A stretch of DNA of 34,289 bases, from the NCBI RefSeq assembly GCF_017311575.1, contig NZ_JAFFQY010000014.1, positions 1 through 34,289 of the forward strand, written 5' to 3'. Numbering within the stretch: the first letter of the stretch is position 1; every line of letters begins with the position of its first letter. Below, one piece after another: positions 23,305 through 31,166 of the stretch. The notes below the pieces were generated by a model. It was not told the origin of the DNA. It saw nothing but the letters and a program-made list of their open reading frames with translations, and made no database searches. The position numbers and the translations under genes were made by a program. The stretch comes from Roseococcus thiosulfatophilus (GTDB lineage: Bacteria; Pseudomonadota; Alphaproteobacteria; Acetobacterales; Acetobacteraceae).

Positions 23305-23406
23305 TTGCTCGGCCTCGCCGTCCTGCTGAGCGAGCCCTTCGTCCTGATCCCACTGCTGCTGGTGCTGGTGGTGATCGCCATCGCCTGGCTGCGCGACCGC
23401 GGCTGA
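23305..23406 (+). CDS. Putative 33-residue single-helix membrane peptide
   Basis: A TTG-initiated frame (23305) ends at TGA 23404-23406. It encodes a very hydrophobic helix (IPLLLVLVVIAIAW) followed by the basic tail LRDRG, like many small inner-membrane proteins. It starts four bases after the CMD-family stop. The ribosome-binding site is weak. The amino-acid pattern supports coding; the small size leaves doubt. Confidence 0.35.
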   Translation: MLGLAVLLSEPFVLIPLLLVLVVIAIAWLRDRG

Positions 23407-23433
23407 GACTTTGCGGGTTGTGCGGCGCAATAT

Positions 23434-23566
23434 GGGGCGGTAGGACTCGCAGATGCGTCTCGCTCCGCCCTGACATCACGTCACCGGCCTGACCTCCGCG
23501 CCCCGCTTCATGGGCGCGGCCTGTTGACGTGCGCGCGCCTTCGCGCGCCCCGCGGAGTTTCCTCAC
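23434..23566 (+). promoter_or_regulatory. Structured 5' leader RNA of the SulP gene (sul1-like candidate)
   Basis: The leader has several nested complementary segments. GGGCGG (23435-23440) pairs with CCGCCC (23465-23470). CACGTCA (23477-23483) pairs with TGACGTG (23525-23531) and encloses the hairpin CCGCGCCC/GGGCGCGG (23496-23503 with 23512-23519). GCGCGCG/CGCGCGC (23531-23537 with 23542-23548) forms a tetraloop hairpin just before the GGAG ribosome-binding site (23553-23557 region). AGATGCGTC (23451-23459), in the loop of the first stem, is fully complementary to 23569-23577, which covers the last base of the TTG start and the next codons. CGTCA at 23479-23483 could also pair with TGACG at the start (23568-23572) instead of in the long-range stem. 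A conserved sul1 RNA motif is known upstream of alphaproteobacterial SulP genes; a match here is plausible but untested. Confidence 0.6.
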
Positions 23567-25048
23567 TTGACGCATCTCGAACGGCTGCGCGCCGAATGGT
23601 TCCCCAATGTCCGCGCCGATATCCTGGCCGGCACGGTCGTGGCGCTGGCGCTGATCCCCGAGGCCATCGCCTTCTCCATCATCGCGGGCGTGGACCCGAA
23701 GGTGGGGCTCTACGCCTCCTTCTGCATCATGGTGGTCATCGCCTTCGCGGGCGGCAGGCCGGCCATGATCTCGGCGGCCACGGGCGCCATGGCGCTGGTG
23801 ATGGTCACGCTGGTGCGCGAGCACGGGCTGCAATACCTGCTGGCGGCCACACTTCTCTGTGGCGTCTTCCAGATCATTGCGGGGCTGCTCAGGCTGGGTG
23901 TGCTGATGCGCTTCGTCTCGCGCTCGGTGATGACGGGCTTCGTGAACGCCCTCGCCATCTTGATCTTCATGGCGCAGCTGCCGGAACTGATCGGCGTCTC
24001 CTGGATCACCTACCCGATGGTGGCGGTGGGGCTCGCCATCATCTACATACTGCCGCGCTTCACGACGTCTGTGCCCTCGCCGCTGGTCGCCATCGTGCTG
24101 CTGACCGCCGCGGCGATGTTCTTCGGCATCGAAGTCCGCACCGTGGGCGACATGGGCGAGTTACCGACCGACCTGCCCGCCTTCCTGCTGCCCGACGTGC
24201 CGTGGAACCTGGAGACGCTGCGCATCATCTTGCCCACCTCCCTCACGCTGGCCGTGGTGGGGCTGCTGGAGTCGCTGATGACGGCGCAGATCGTGGACGA
24301 GCTCACCGACACGCCCTCCGACAAGCACCGCGAAAGCGCGGGCCAGGGCATCGCCAACATCGTGGCCGGCTGCTTCGGCGGCATGGCGGGCTGCGCCATG
24401 ATCGGGCAATCGGTCATCAACGTGCAGTCGGGCGGGCGGGGGCGGCTGTCCACGCTGTGGGGCGGGGTCTTCCTGCTGATCCTGCTCATGCTACTGGGCG
24501 ATTTGGTGCGGCAGATCCCCATGCCGGCGCTGGTGGCGGTGATGATCATGGTCTCCATCGGCACCTTCCGCTGGTCCTCGCTGCGCGACCTGGCGGTCCA
24601 CCCCTGGGAGAGTTCCATCGTCATGCTCGCCACCGTGGCCGTGACGGTCGCCACGCATGACCTGGCGCAGGGGGTGGCGGTGGGCGTGTTGCTCTCGGGC
24701 ATCTTCTTCGCGCGCAAGGCGGCGCGCATCTTCCGCATCACCTCGACGCTCTCCGAGGATGGCCGCACCCGGACCTACACCGTCACGGGCGAAATCTTCT
24801 TCGCCTCGGCCGAGGCCTTCGTGGACAGCTTCGACCTGCGCGAGGCGATCGAGCGCGCCGTGATTGACGTCTCCGGCGCGCATGTGTGGGACCTGACGGC
24901 GGTGGCGGCGATGGACCGCGTCGTGCTGAAGTTCCGCCGCGAGGGGACGGAGGTGGAAATCCTCGGCCTCAACGAGGCCAGCTCCGAACTGCTCGGCCGG
25001 CTCGGTCGCCACGACAGGCCGGGCGCCGACGCCCCGGCGATGCATTGA
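23567..25048 (+). CDS. SulP-family anion transporter with STAS domain
   Basis: The 493-residue product has a SulP transmembrane domain: the opening [34 protein letters not shown], the [11 protein letters not shown] core helix, and about 12 hydrophobic segments through residue 385. A C-terminal STAS domain (about 400-480) follows, with [20 protein letters not shown]. SulP proteins move sulfate, bicarbonate or other anions, often with Na+ or H+; substrate cannot be read from sequence, though the family arrangement with a Usp gene is seen with bicarbonate/sulfate carriers. TTG 23567 is the start, with GGAG nine bases upstream and no better in-frame codon. The Usp gene follows after 15 bp. The structured leader suggests control at the RNA level. 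Confidence 0.92.
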   Translation: MTHLERLRAEWFPNVRADILAGTVVALALIPEAIAFSIIAGVDPKVGLYASFCIMVVIAFAGGRPAMISAATGAMALVMVTLVREHGLQYLLAATLLCGVFQIIAGLLRLGVLMRFVSRSVMTGFVNALAILIFMAQLPELIGVSWITYPMVAVGLAIIYILPRFTTSVPSPLVAIVLLTAAAMFFGIEVRTVGDMGELPTDLPAFLLPDVPWNLETLRIILPTSLTLAVVGLLESLMTAQIVDELTDTPSDKHRESAGQGIANIVAGCFGGMAGCAMIGQSVINVQSGGRGRLSTLWGGVFLLILLMLLGDLVRQIPMPALVAVMIMVSIGTFRWSSLRDLAVHPWESSIVMLATVAVTVATHDLAQGVAVGVLLSGIFFARKAARIFRITSTLSEDGRTRTYTVTGEIFFASAEAFVDSFDLREAIERAVIDVSGAHVWDLTAVAAMDRVVLKFRREGTEVEILGLNEASSELLGRLGRHDRPGADAPAMH

Positions 25049-25063
25049 GGGGGGGAGGGGAGA

Positions 25064-25906
25064 ATGCCGCGCATCCTGGCCTGCACCGACGGCTCCATCT
25101 ACGCCGAGAGCACCATTGACCACGCGGCCTGGGCGGCGCGTACCATGGCGGCCGGCGTGCAGGTGCTGCACGTCCTGCCCCGCACGCCCGCCGAGGCCCC
25201 CGTGGACCGCAGCGGGGCGCTGGGCCTCGACCGGTCCGAGGAATTGCTGAAGGAACTCGCGGCACTGGACGAGGCGCGGGGGAAGCTGGCGCTGAAGCGC
25301 GGCCGCGCCATCCTGGACGCCGCCGAGGCGCGGCTGCGCGCGGCCGGCGTGGCGGAGGTGCGCCTGACGCAACGCCACGGCGCGCTGGTGGACAATGTGC
25401 TGGAGCTGGAGCGCGAGACGCAGCTGCTCGTCATCGGCAAGCGGGGCGAGGCGGCGGATTTCGCGGCGGGCCATCTGGGGGCCAACCTGGAACGCGTGCT
25501 GCGCTCCAGCCCGCGCCCCGTGCTGGTCGCGGCCCGCGCCTTCCGCGCGCCCGCGCGCTGCGCCATCGCGCATGATGGCAGCGCGGCCTCCTTGCGGATG
25601 GTGGAATACGCGGCCCGCAGCCCCCTGCTGGAGGGGGTGGCGCTGGACCTCGTCACGGTGGGCGGTGACGGCGAGGCGTTGCAGGCCGCGCCGCTCGCCA
25701 TCCTGGAAGGGGCGGGCCGGCCCGCCCGGCCCGTGCTGCTGCAGGGCGAGACGCATGAGGCCATCGCCGCCCATGTGGCCGATGCGGGGGTGGAGCTGCT
25801 GGTGATGGGCGCCTATGGCCATGGGCGGCTGCGCACGATGATCCTGGGCAGCACCACCTCGGCGCTGCTGCGCGGGTGCCGGATTCCGGTGCTGGTCTTC
25901 CGATGA
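25064..25906 (+). CDS. Tandem universal stress protein
   Basis: This 280-residue protein is two UspA folds in tandem (about 1-155 and 160-280). The first domain starts MPRILACTDGSIYAEST and ends with LLVIGKRGEA...LERVLRSSPRPVLVA. The second has the complete ATP-binding signature GAYGHGRLRTMILGSTTSALL, with PVLVF at the end. The first domain's equivalent loop is altered (GKRGEAADF), so nucleotide binding is probable only in the second. The ribosome-binding site GGGGGAGGGG is strong. The gene follows the SulP transporter by 15 bp and probably shares its transcript, suggesting a stress or energy sensor for the transporter. Confidence 0.9.
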   Translation: MPRILACTDGSIYAESTIDHAAWAARTMAAGVQVLHVLPRTPAEAPVDRSGALGLDRSEELLKELAALDEARGKLALKRGRAILDAAEARLRAAGVAEVRLTQRHGALVDNVLELERETQLLVIGKRGEAADFAAGHLGANLERVLRSSPRPVLVAARAFRAPARCAIAHDGSAASLRMVEYAARSPLLEGVALDLVTVGGDGEALQAAPLAILEGAGRPARPVLLQGETHEAIAAHVADAGVELLVMGAYGHGRLRTMILGSTTSALLRGCRIPVLVFR

Positions 25907-25990
25907 GGGCATGTCCCGGCGACGGATTCACCGCTCCGGCGATTCCGCCTCCGCGGATCCGGCGCCATACGACCGAGGCTGACGCGGGCA

Positions 25991-26007
25991 GGGGGCAGAT
26001 TGCCCCC
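25991..26007. terminator. Hairpin between usp and mmsB
   Basis: GGGGGCA (25991-25997) and TGCCCCC (26001-26007) are perfect arms with a GAT loop, about 85 bp past the usp stop. No T-run follows. It also directly precedes the ATG of a possible 37-residue frame. The rest of the 25907-26095 gap shows nothing I can name. Confidence 0.4.
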
Positions 26008-26121
26008 ATGCTGATCCTCGCCGAACCCCTGAACCTGATCCTGACGGCGCTGGCCCTGCTGGCGCTGGATGCCTGGCTGAACCGGAAACCGCGCGTCAGG
26101 CCTCCCGCAGCATCTCGATGA
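26008..26121 (+). CDS. Putative 37-residue single-helix peptide
   Basis: ATG 26008 opens a frame whose first 24 residues (MLILAEPLNLILTALALLALDAWL) form one hydrophobic helix, followed by a basic tail rich in Arg and Pro. The 3' end overlaps the end of the convergent mmsB gene by 26 bp. The upstream G-run is sequestered in a hairpin and is a poor ribosome-binding site. Support is limited to the helix-plus-basic-tail pattern. Confidence 0.25.
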   Translation: MLILAEPLNLILTALALLALDAWLNRKPRVRPPAASR

Positions 26122-26968
26122 TGCCCGAGAAGTCGCGCAGCGCCCCGCCATCGGCCGCGAAACGCTCATAGAGCGTGAGTGCCGCCGCCCCCAGGGGCGT
26201 GGCCGCGCCCACGGCACCCGCCGCCTGCTGCGACAGGCCGAGGTCCTTCAGCATCAGCGCCGTGGCGAAGCCTGGCGCGTAGCCGCGGTTGGCCGGGCTG
26301 CCCGGCACCGGCCCCGGCACCGGGCAATAGGTGGTGAGCGACCAGCATTGCCCGGAGGATTTGCTCGCCACCTCGAACAGCGCCTCATGGCTGAGGCCGA
26401 GCTTTTCCGCCAGGGTGAAGGCCTCGCAGGTGCCGATCATGGAGATGGCCAGCAGCATGTTGTTGCACAGCTTGGCCGCCTGCCCGGCGCCCGAGGCGCC
26501 ACAATGCACCACGGTCCGGCCCATGGCCTCCAGCAGCGGCTTGGCGCGGGCGAAGGCCTCCGCATCGCCGCCCACCATGAAGGTCAGCGTGCCGTTCTCC
26601 GCCCCCATGGTGCCGCCCGAGACGGGGGCGTCCAGCATGGGCCGCCCCGACGCCACCTCGCGCGCCGTCGTCACGTCAATGGTGGAGCAGTCGAGCAGCA
26701 CGGCCTCGGGCGAGGCGGCCTCGGCCATGCCCCCCGCGCCCAGCCAGGCGTCGCGCACATGGGTGCCGGCGGGCAGCATGGTGATGACGAAGGCGGCCCC
26801 CCGCGCCGCGTCGGCCGCGGACTGCGCGCGGCTGATGCCGGCCTCGGCCGCCGCGTCCATGGCGGCGGCGCTGAGGTCATAGCCCGCCACGTCATGCCCC
26901 GCCCGGACCAGGTTGCGGGCCATGGGCAGGCCCATATTGCCGAGCCCCACGAAGCCGATGCGCGCCAT
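26096..26968 (-). CDS. mmsB: 3-hydroxyisobutyrate dehydrogenase
   Basis: This 290-residue beta-hydroxyacid dehydrogenase has the Rossmann motif IGFVGLGNMG (4-13) with Asp31 favouring NAD. The substrate motif DAPVSGGTMGA contains Ser117, and catalytic Lys166 with Asn170 lie in GAGQAAKLCNNM. The C-terminal stretch SKSSGQCWSLTTYCPVPGP...SPANRGYAPGF is specific to 3-hydroxyisobutyrate dehydrogenases of valine degradation and argues against tartronate semialdehyde reductase. The loop before DAPVSGG is a few residues shorter than usual. ATG 26968 has GGAGG nine bases upstream. It stands apart from other valine genes; the divergent neighbour is glycerate kinase. Confidence 0.9.
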   Translation of the reverse strand: MARIGFVGLGNMGLPMARNLVRAGHDVAGYDLSAAAMDAAAEAGISRAQSAADAARGAAFVITMLPAGTHVRDAWLGAGGMAEAASPEAVLLDCSTIDVTTAREVASGRPMLDAPVSGGTMGAENGTLTFMVGGDAEAFARAKPLLEAMGRTVVHCGASGAGQAAKLCNNMLLAISMIGTCEAFTLAEKLGLSHEALFEVASKSSGQCWSLTTYCPVPGPVPGSPANRGYAPGFATALMLKDLGLSQQAAGAVGAATPLGAAALTLYERFAADGGALRDFSGIIEMLREA

Positions 26969-27020
26969 GATGTGGTTCCTCCATTTGGGCAAACCCTATC
27001 CCGGCACGGGCGATTGTCCA

Positions 27021-27070
27021 TGCGGGCAGGAAGATGGCGCATCCGTTCATGCTGCGGCCATCTTCCCGCA
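27021..27070 (+). promoter_or_regulatory. Long hairpin/dyad in the glycerate kinase leader
   Basis: GGAAGATGGC (27029-27038) and GCCATCTTCC (27057-27066) are perfect 10-bp arms. The stem extends inward by GCA/TGC with one bulged G, giving about 13 bp and an 11-nt loop. Flanking TGCGGG (27021-27026) and CCCGCA (27065-27070) offer an alternative extension. It ends 31 bases before the glycerate kinase ATG and lies between divergent genes, so it may be an operator or an mRNA structure. Confidence 0.5.
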
Positions 27071-27101
27071 ACACCCTTCCGCGAGACGGAGAGAAGGACG
27101 C

Positions 27102-28253
27102 ATGCGGATTCTGGTCGCCCCCTCGGGCTACAAGGAATGCCTCCTGGCCGGGGAGGTGGCCGCCGCCATCGCGGCGGGGTTGGCGCGCGCCTGCCCGGAG
27201 GCGGAGGTCACCTGCCTGCCGCTGGTGGATGGCGGCGAGGGCTTCACCCGCGCCATGACCGCGGCGGGCGGGGGAAGCCTGCGGATGGTGCGCGTCAGCG
27301 GCCCCACCGGCGCGCCCGTCGAGGCGGCGCTGGGAAGGGTGGGCGACACCGCCATCCTGGAGATGGCCTCGGCCGGCGGGCTGCGCCTCGTGCCCCGCGA
27401 CGCCCGCGACCCGCTGGCCACCACCACGCGCGGGGTGGGGGAGCTGCTGCGCGCGGCGCTGGAGGGCGGCGCGCGCCGTATCCTGCTGGGCTGCGGCGAC
27501 AGCGGCACCTGCGACGGGGGCGCGGGGCTGGCCCAGGCGCTGGGCTTCCGGCTGCTGGACGTGGCGGGGCGCGACCTGCCGCCGGGCGGGGGCGCGCTGC
27601 TCGCGCTGGACCGCATCGAGACCGCCGGCCGCGACTCGCGCCTGGCCGGCGTGACCGTCGAAGTCGCCTGCAACACCCGCGTGAAGCTCTGCGGGCCGGA
27701 GGGTGTCAGCCGCGGCTTCGGCGCGCAGAAGGGCGCCTCGCCCGCCGATATCGAGCGGCTGGAGGCCGGGCTGCGCCGCTTCGCCACGGTGGCGGCGCGC
27801 GATCTCGGCGCCGATGGCCTGCTCGACCTGCCGGGGGGTGGCGCCTCGGGCGGGCTGGGCGCCGGGCTGCATGCCTTCCTCGGCGCGCGGCTGCGGCCCT
27901 GGGCGGAGGTGACGCTGGCGCGGCTCGACCTAGACCGGCACATCGCGGGTGCCGACCTCGTCCTCACCGCCGAGGGCGGGCTGGATGGCCAGAGCGCGCG
28001 CGGCAAAATCCCCGCCGAGGTGGCGCGGCGCGCGCGGTCGCTCGGCGTGCCCGTCATCGCCCTGGCCGGCACGCTGGGGGAGGGGGCGGAGGCGCTGGGC
28101 CTCGACGCCCATTTCGCCAGCCTGCGCGGGCCCGCCAGCCTGGAGCAGGCCATGGTGCGCGCGGCGGCGGACCTCGAAGCCTGCGCCGAGCAGGTGCTGC
28201 GCGCCGTGCTGGTGGGCCGGCGCATGGCGCAGCCCGCGCGGGCGGCGGCCTGA
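27102..28253 (+). CDS. Glycerate kinase (GlxK/GarK family)
   Basis: This 383-residue enzyme phosphorylates D-glycerate, in this family usually to 2-phosphoglycerate. It opens with MRILVAPSGYKECL, the counterpart of the family's APDSFKGSL block, then LPLVDGGEGFTRAM, GDTAILEMASAGGLRLV, GVGELLRAALEGGARRILLGCGDSGTCDGGAG and, near the C-terminus, ADLVLTAEGGLDGQSARGK with HFASL. The Gly-rich GCGDSGTCDGG region fits the active-site loop. It differs somewhat from the E. coli sequence at the N-terminus. ATG 27102 follows GGAGAGAAGGA. Glycerate could come from glyoxylate, tartrate or serine metabolism. No glyoxylate carboligase or tartronate reductase gene is adjacent. Confidence 0.88.
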   Translation: MRILVAPSGYKECLLAGEVAAAIAAGLARACPEAEVTCLPLVDGGEGFTRAMTAAGGGSLRMVRVSGPTGAPVEAALGRVGDTAILEMASAGGLRLVPRDARDPLATTTRGVGELLRAALEGGARRILLGCGDSGTCDGGAGLAQALGFRLLDVAGRDLPPGGGALLALDRIETAGRDSRLAGVTVEVACNTRVKLCGPEGVSRGFGAQKGASPADIERLEAGLRRFATVAARDLGADGLLDLPGGGASGGLGAGLHAFLGARLRPWAEVTLARLDLDRHIAGADLVLTAEGGLDGQSARGKIPAEVARRARSLGVPVIALAGTLGEGAEALGLDAHFASLRGPASLEQAMVRAAADLEACAEQVLRAVLVGRRMAQPARAAA

Positions 28254-28262
28254 GCTTGCGCC

Positions 28263-29837
28263 TCAGCCCGGCACGATGCCCGGCCGCCCGGCCAGCGTGA
28301 CCAGGTGCGCGCGGTCCTCGCGCGGGGCGCCGGGGCGTTCCACATAGGCCACCGCGCGGTAGATGGCCGAAAGCCGGTCCGCCCGCACCTCGTGCCGCGT
28401 GTAGCCGCGGCGGTTGCTGTGGAAGCGCAGATGGGGGTTGTTCCGCAGCACGCCCTCGGCCGTGGCCTGGGCCTCGCTGCCATCGCCCTCGCTGCTGATG
28501 GAGGTGGTGACGAACTCCGCCCCCAGCGCCGGGCCTTCCGGTGAGCGCTGGATGTCGCCCGCCCAGGCGCGATGCACGTCGCCCGTCAGCACCACGGCGT
28601 TGCGGCCTTCCAGCATGTCCAGCACGCGGGCGCGGGCGGCGGGGTAGCCATCCCAGCCATCCATGCTGATGGGGCCGCCGGGGAACACCCGCGGCGTGAA
28701 GAAGACCTGCTGGCCCAGCACCTGCCAGGTGCCGCGCCCCTCGCGCAGGCCCTCGCGCAGCCATGCCTCCTGCACGGGGCCCAGCATCTGCGCGTCCGGC
28801 CGCGCCACCGCCTCGCAGGGGATGCGCGTGCCGTCGCCGCAGGGCTGGTCATCGCGGAAGCGGCGGGTATCGAGCGCGTGGAAGTCGAGCAGGCTGCCGA
28901 AGCGCAGGCGGCGATAGGCGAGGATGTCCGCCCCGCGCGGCCGCGTGGAGGGCCTTACCGGCGTGTGCTCATACCAGGCCTGGAAGGCGGCGGCGGCGCG
29001 CAGCGCGAACTGCTCGGGCGTCACGACCACGTCGCGGAAGCGGCCCGTGCCGTCGCGCTGGCTTTGCATGGCGGCCCAGTTGTTCTCCACCTCATGGTCG
29101 TCATAGGTGGTGATGAAGGGGTGGGCGGCCTGGGCGTCGGCGAGGTCCGGGTCGGTGCGGTATTGCGCGTGGCGGCTGCGGTATTGCTCCAGCGAGTAGG
29201 TCGCCGGGCCGTGGTGGGAGCGCACCACCGGGCCCCAGCCGCCCTGGCCGGGGCGGCGGCCGGCATGTTCGTAGATGTAGTCGCCATAGTGGAAGACGAA
29301 GGCCACATCCTCCTCGCGCGCGGCATGGTGCCAGGCGGTGAAGTGGCCGTGCTCGTAGTTCTGGCAGCCGCCGGCGAGGAAGTTCAGCGCGGCGGCCTCG
29401 CCCGGCGCTGGCGCGGTGCGGGTGCGGCCCACGCGGCTTTGCTGGCCCTGGGCGGTGAAGCGGTAGAAATAGGGGCGCCCCGGCCGCAGCCCGCCGGCCT
29501 CGACATGCACGGCGTGCGCGGCTTCGGGGCGGGCCAGCACCTCGCCGCGCGCGACCACGCGGCGGAAGGCGTCATCCTCCGCCACCTCCCAGGCGACGGG
29601 CACGGCGTCATGGCCCATGCCGCCGCCATCCTCCAGCGGGGCGGGGGCGAGGCGCGTCCAGAGCACCACCGAATCCGGCCACGGATCGCCCGAGGCGACG
29701 CCGAGCGTGAAGAGCGGCCCGGGCGCCTGGGCGCGCGGCTGGCGCGGGGCGAGGGCCGCCAGCGCCGCAAGCCCCGTGGCCCCGCGCAGCGCCCCGCGCC
29801 GCGACAATTCCAGGACATGACGAACCACACTATCCAC
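28263..29837 (-). CDS. phoD: PhoD-type alkaline phosphatase, Tat-exported
   Basis: This 524-residue protein has an N-terminal twin-arginine motif (LSRRGALRG, Arg13-Arg14), a hydrophobic stretch and AQA-like cleavage near residue 37. Domains follow the PhoD pattern: an N-terminal beta domain with FTLGVASGDPWPDSVVLWTRLAP and the YFYRF strand, then the metallophosphatase core with GCQNYEHGHFTAWHHAA, FVFHYGDYIYE, TYDDHEVENNW, WLREGL, VLTGDVHRAW and a C-terminal FVTTSISSEGDG. It hydrolyses phosphomono- and diesters in the periplasm, with Ca/Fe expected from the family. GTG 29837 has GGAGG nine bases upstream and overlaps the preceding gene by 8 bp. No Pho box was recognised. Confidence 0.92.
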   Translation of the reverse strand: MDSVVRHVLELSRRGALRGATGLAALAALAPRQPRAQAPGPLFTLGVASGDPWPDSVVLWTRLAPAPLEDGGGMGHDAVPVAWEVAEDDAFRRVVARGEVLARPEAAHAVHVEAGGLRPGRPYFYRFTAQGQQSRVGRTRTAPAPGEAAALNFLAGGCQNYEHGHFTAWHHAAREEDVAFVFHYGDYIYEHAGRRPGQGGWGPVVRSHHGPATYSLEQYRSRHAQYRTDPDLADAQAAHPFITTYDDHEVENNWAAMQSQRDGTGRFRDVVVTPEQFALRAAAAFQAWYEHTPVRPSTRPRGADILAYRRLRFGSLLDFHALDTRRFRDDQPCGDGTRIPCEAVARPDAQMLGPVQEAWLREGLREGRGTWQVLGQQVFFTPRVFPGGPISMDGWDGYPAARARVLDMLEGRNAVVLTGDVHRAWAGDIQRSPEGPALGAEFVTTSISSEGDGSEAQATAEGVLRNNPHLRFHSNRRGYTRHEVRADRLSAIYRAVAYVERPGAPREDRAHLVTLAGRPGIVPG

Positions 29838-30510
29838 GCGTTAACGCCTCCCGCACCACCGAGCGGAATTCCCGCCGGTGCAGCTCCCGTAGCACCAGCA
29901 GCGACGCCAGGATCAGCGCCACCGGGTGAAGAATCCATGTCAGCGCCGCGAGGCCGAAATAGTAGGCGCGCAGCCCCGTATTGAAGTGGCGCGCGGCGCG
30001 GTTGGCGACCTCGGCCGCCATGTCGGCCTGGGGCAGCGCACCGTCGCCCATGCCGATGCCGCCCACCACGATCGAGCAATAGTTGAACTGACGCAGCGCC
30101 CAGGTCAGCTCGAAGAAGGCGCGCACGAAGATGAAGATGAGCAGGATGATCCGCAGCTCCCACGCGAAGTCCGTGGCCGGCGGCTGGGCGAAGGGCAGGG
30201 CGGAGAGCGCCCGCTGCCCGAGATCCGGCGCGCCCAGCAGCGCCACCAGGCCCGCCAGGATGAAGATGGAGGTGTTCGCCAGGAAGGAGGTGCTGGCCAT
30301 CAGGTTGCCGATGATGGCCGTGTCGCTGATGCGGTTGTCGCGCGTCAGCAGCGCGCGCATCCAGGTGCGGCGGTGCATGTCCATCGCCGCGATGACGGAG
30401 CGCGAGCGGATGGAGGGGATGCGGTCCACCACCGCCGAATACCCCGTCCAGCAGCCTAGGAAGACCAGCAGGGCCGCGAGGTCGAGCGCGCTGAGCGGCC
30501 AGCCGGTCAT
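29830..30510 (-). CDS. DUF599 integral membrane protein
   Basis: The 226-residue product matches DUF599: an N-terminal helix with ALLVFLGCWTGYSAVVDR, then the conserved cytoplasmic segment RRTWMRALLTRDNRISDTAIIGNLMASTSFLANTSIFILAGLVALLG, a third helix (LIFIFVRAFFELTWALRQFNY) and a C-terminal pair ending at LVLRELHRREFRS. About four membrane helices are predicted. The family's function is not established. It is followed by phoD with an 8-bp overlap and preceded by the isomerase gene after 7 bp, so all three are likely one operon, although no shared pathway is evident. Confidence 0.88.
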   Translation of the reverse strand: MTGWPLSALDLAALLVFLGCWTGYSAVVDRIPSIRSRSVIAAMDMHRRTWMRALLTRDNRISDTAIIGNLMASTSFLANTSIFILAGLVALLGAPDLGQRALSALPFAQPPATDFAWELRIILLIFIFVRAFFELTWALRQFNYCSIVVGGIGMGDGALPQADMAAEVANRAARHFNTGLRAYYFGLAALTWILHPVALILASLLVLRELHRREFRSVVREALTRG

Positions 30511-30517
30511 GCCGGGC

Positions 30518-31120
30518 TCACCCTTGGCCGGCGAGCTTCCGTTCCACGAAGTCCAACCGGTCCTGGCCCCAGAAGATCTCGCCCTCGATCACGAAGCTGG
30601 GGGCGCCGAAGACGCCGCGTTCCAGCGCCGCCTCGCTGTCCGCCCGGCGGCGGTCGAGCCATTGCGGGTCTTCCGCCAGCTTCAGCAGGGCGGGGCCATC
30701 GAGGCCCACATCGGCGGCCAGGGTCGCGAAGGTGGCGGGGTCCGCCGGGTTCACGTCATCGGCCCAGATCGCGCGCATGATGCGGTGCGAGAGCTTGATG
30801 GCCGGCACCACGCCCTGCGTCTCGCGCAGCGCGATCACGGCGGCGGCGATGGGCGGTTCGTTGAAGGGGAAGGAGGAGGGCTGCGGGTTCAGCGGCAGGT
30901 TCAGGTGGCGGCTCCAGCGCGCCAGCTCCATCAGGCGGTAGGCCTGGCGCTGAGGCGCGCGCTTGGGCAGCGGCAAGCCCCCCGAGGCCGGGAAGATCAC
31001 CCCGAAATCCACGGGGAAGGGGGCGACGGTCGCCCCGTGCTTCGCGCACATCGCCTCGAAGCGCGCGGAGCCGAGATAGGCCCAGGGGGAGTTCAGCGAG
31101 TAGTAGTAATCCACATGCAT
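30518..31120 (-). CDS. DsbA-fold 2-hydroxychromene-2-carboxylate isomerase family
   Basis: This 200-residue thioredoxin-fold protein of the DsbA/kappa-GST group has Ser11 in the active-site position (YYYSLNSPWAYLG) where DsbA has a CxxC. That is the hallmark of 2-hydroxychromene-2-carboxylate isomerase and kappa GST. The helical insertion covers about 60-150, and the cis-Pro loop FGAPSFVIEGEIFWGQDRL near the C-terminus is intact. It would bind glutathione. HCCA isomerase acts in naphthalene degradation, but no such pathway is nearby, so a general glutathione-dependent role is likelier. ATG 31120 follows GGAGG by nine bases. Confidence 0.87.
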   Translation of the reverse strand: MHVDYYYSLNSPWAYLGSARFEAMCAKHGATVAPFPVDFGVIFPASGGLPLPKRAPQRQAYRLMELARWSRHLNLPLNPQPSSFPFNEPPIAAAVIALRETQGVVPAIKLSHRIMRAIWADDVNPADPATFATLAADVGLDGPALLKLAEDPQWLDRRRADSEAALERGVFGAPSFVIEGEIFWGQDRLDFVERKLAGQG

Positions 31121-31149
31121 GGCCGAAGCCCTCCTGGGCCGTTCACTGC

Positions 31150-31166
31150 GGGCTGAGGATCAGCCC
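31150..31166 (-). terminator. Stop-codon palindrome at the 3' end of icd
   Basis: GGGCTGA-gga-TCAGCCC is a perfect 7-bp dyad containing the icd stop (TCA, 31160-31162). Its arms are identical to those at 5882-5898. There is no T-run, so termination strength is uncertain. Confidence 0.4.

Noticed and set aside
26096-28253. mmsB plus glycerate kinase as a tartronate semialdehyde (glyoxylate) pathway
   Set aside because: The CWSLTTYCPVPGPVP segment is specific to 3-hydroxyisobutyrate dehydrogenase, and the genes are divergent rather than cotranscribed.
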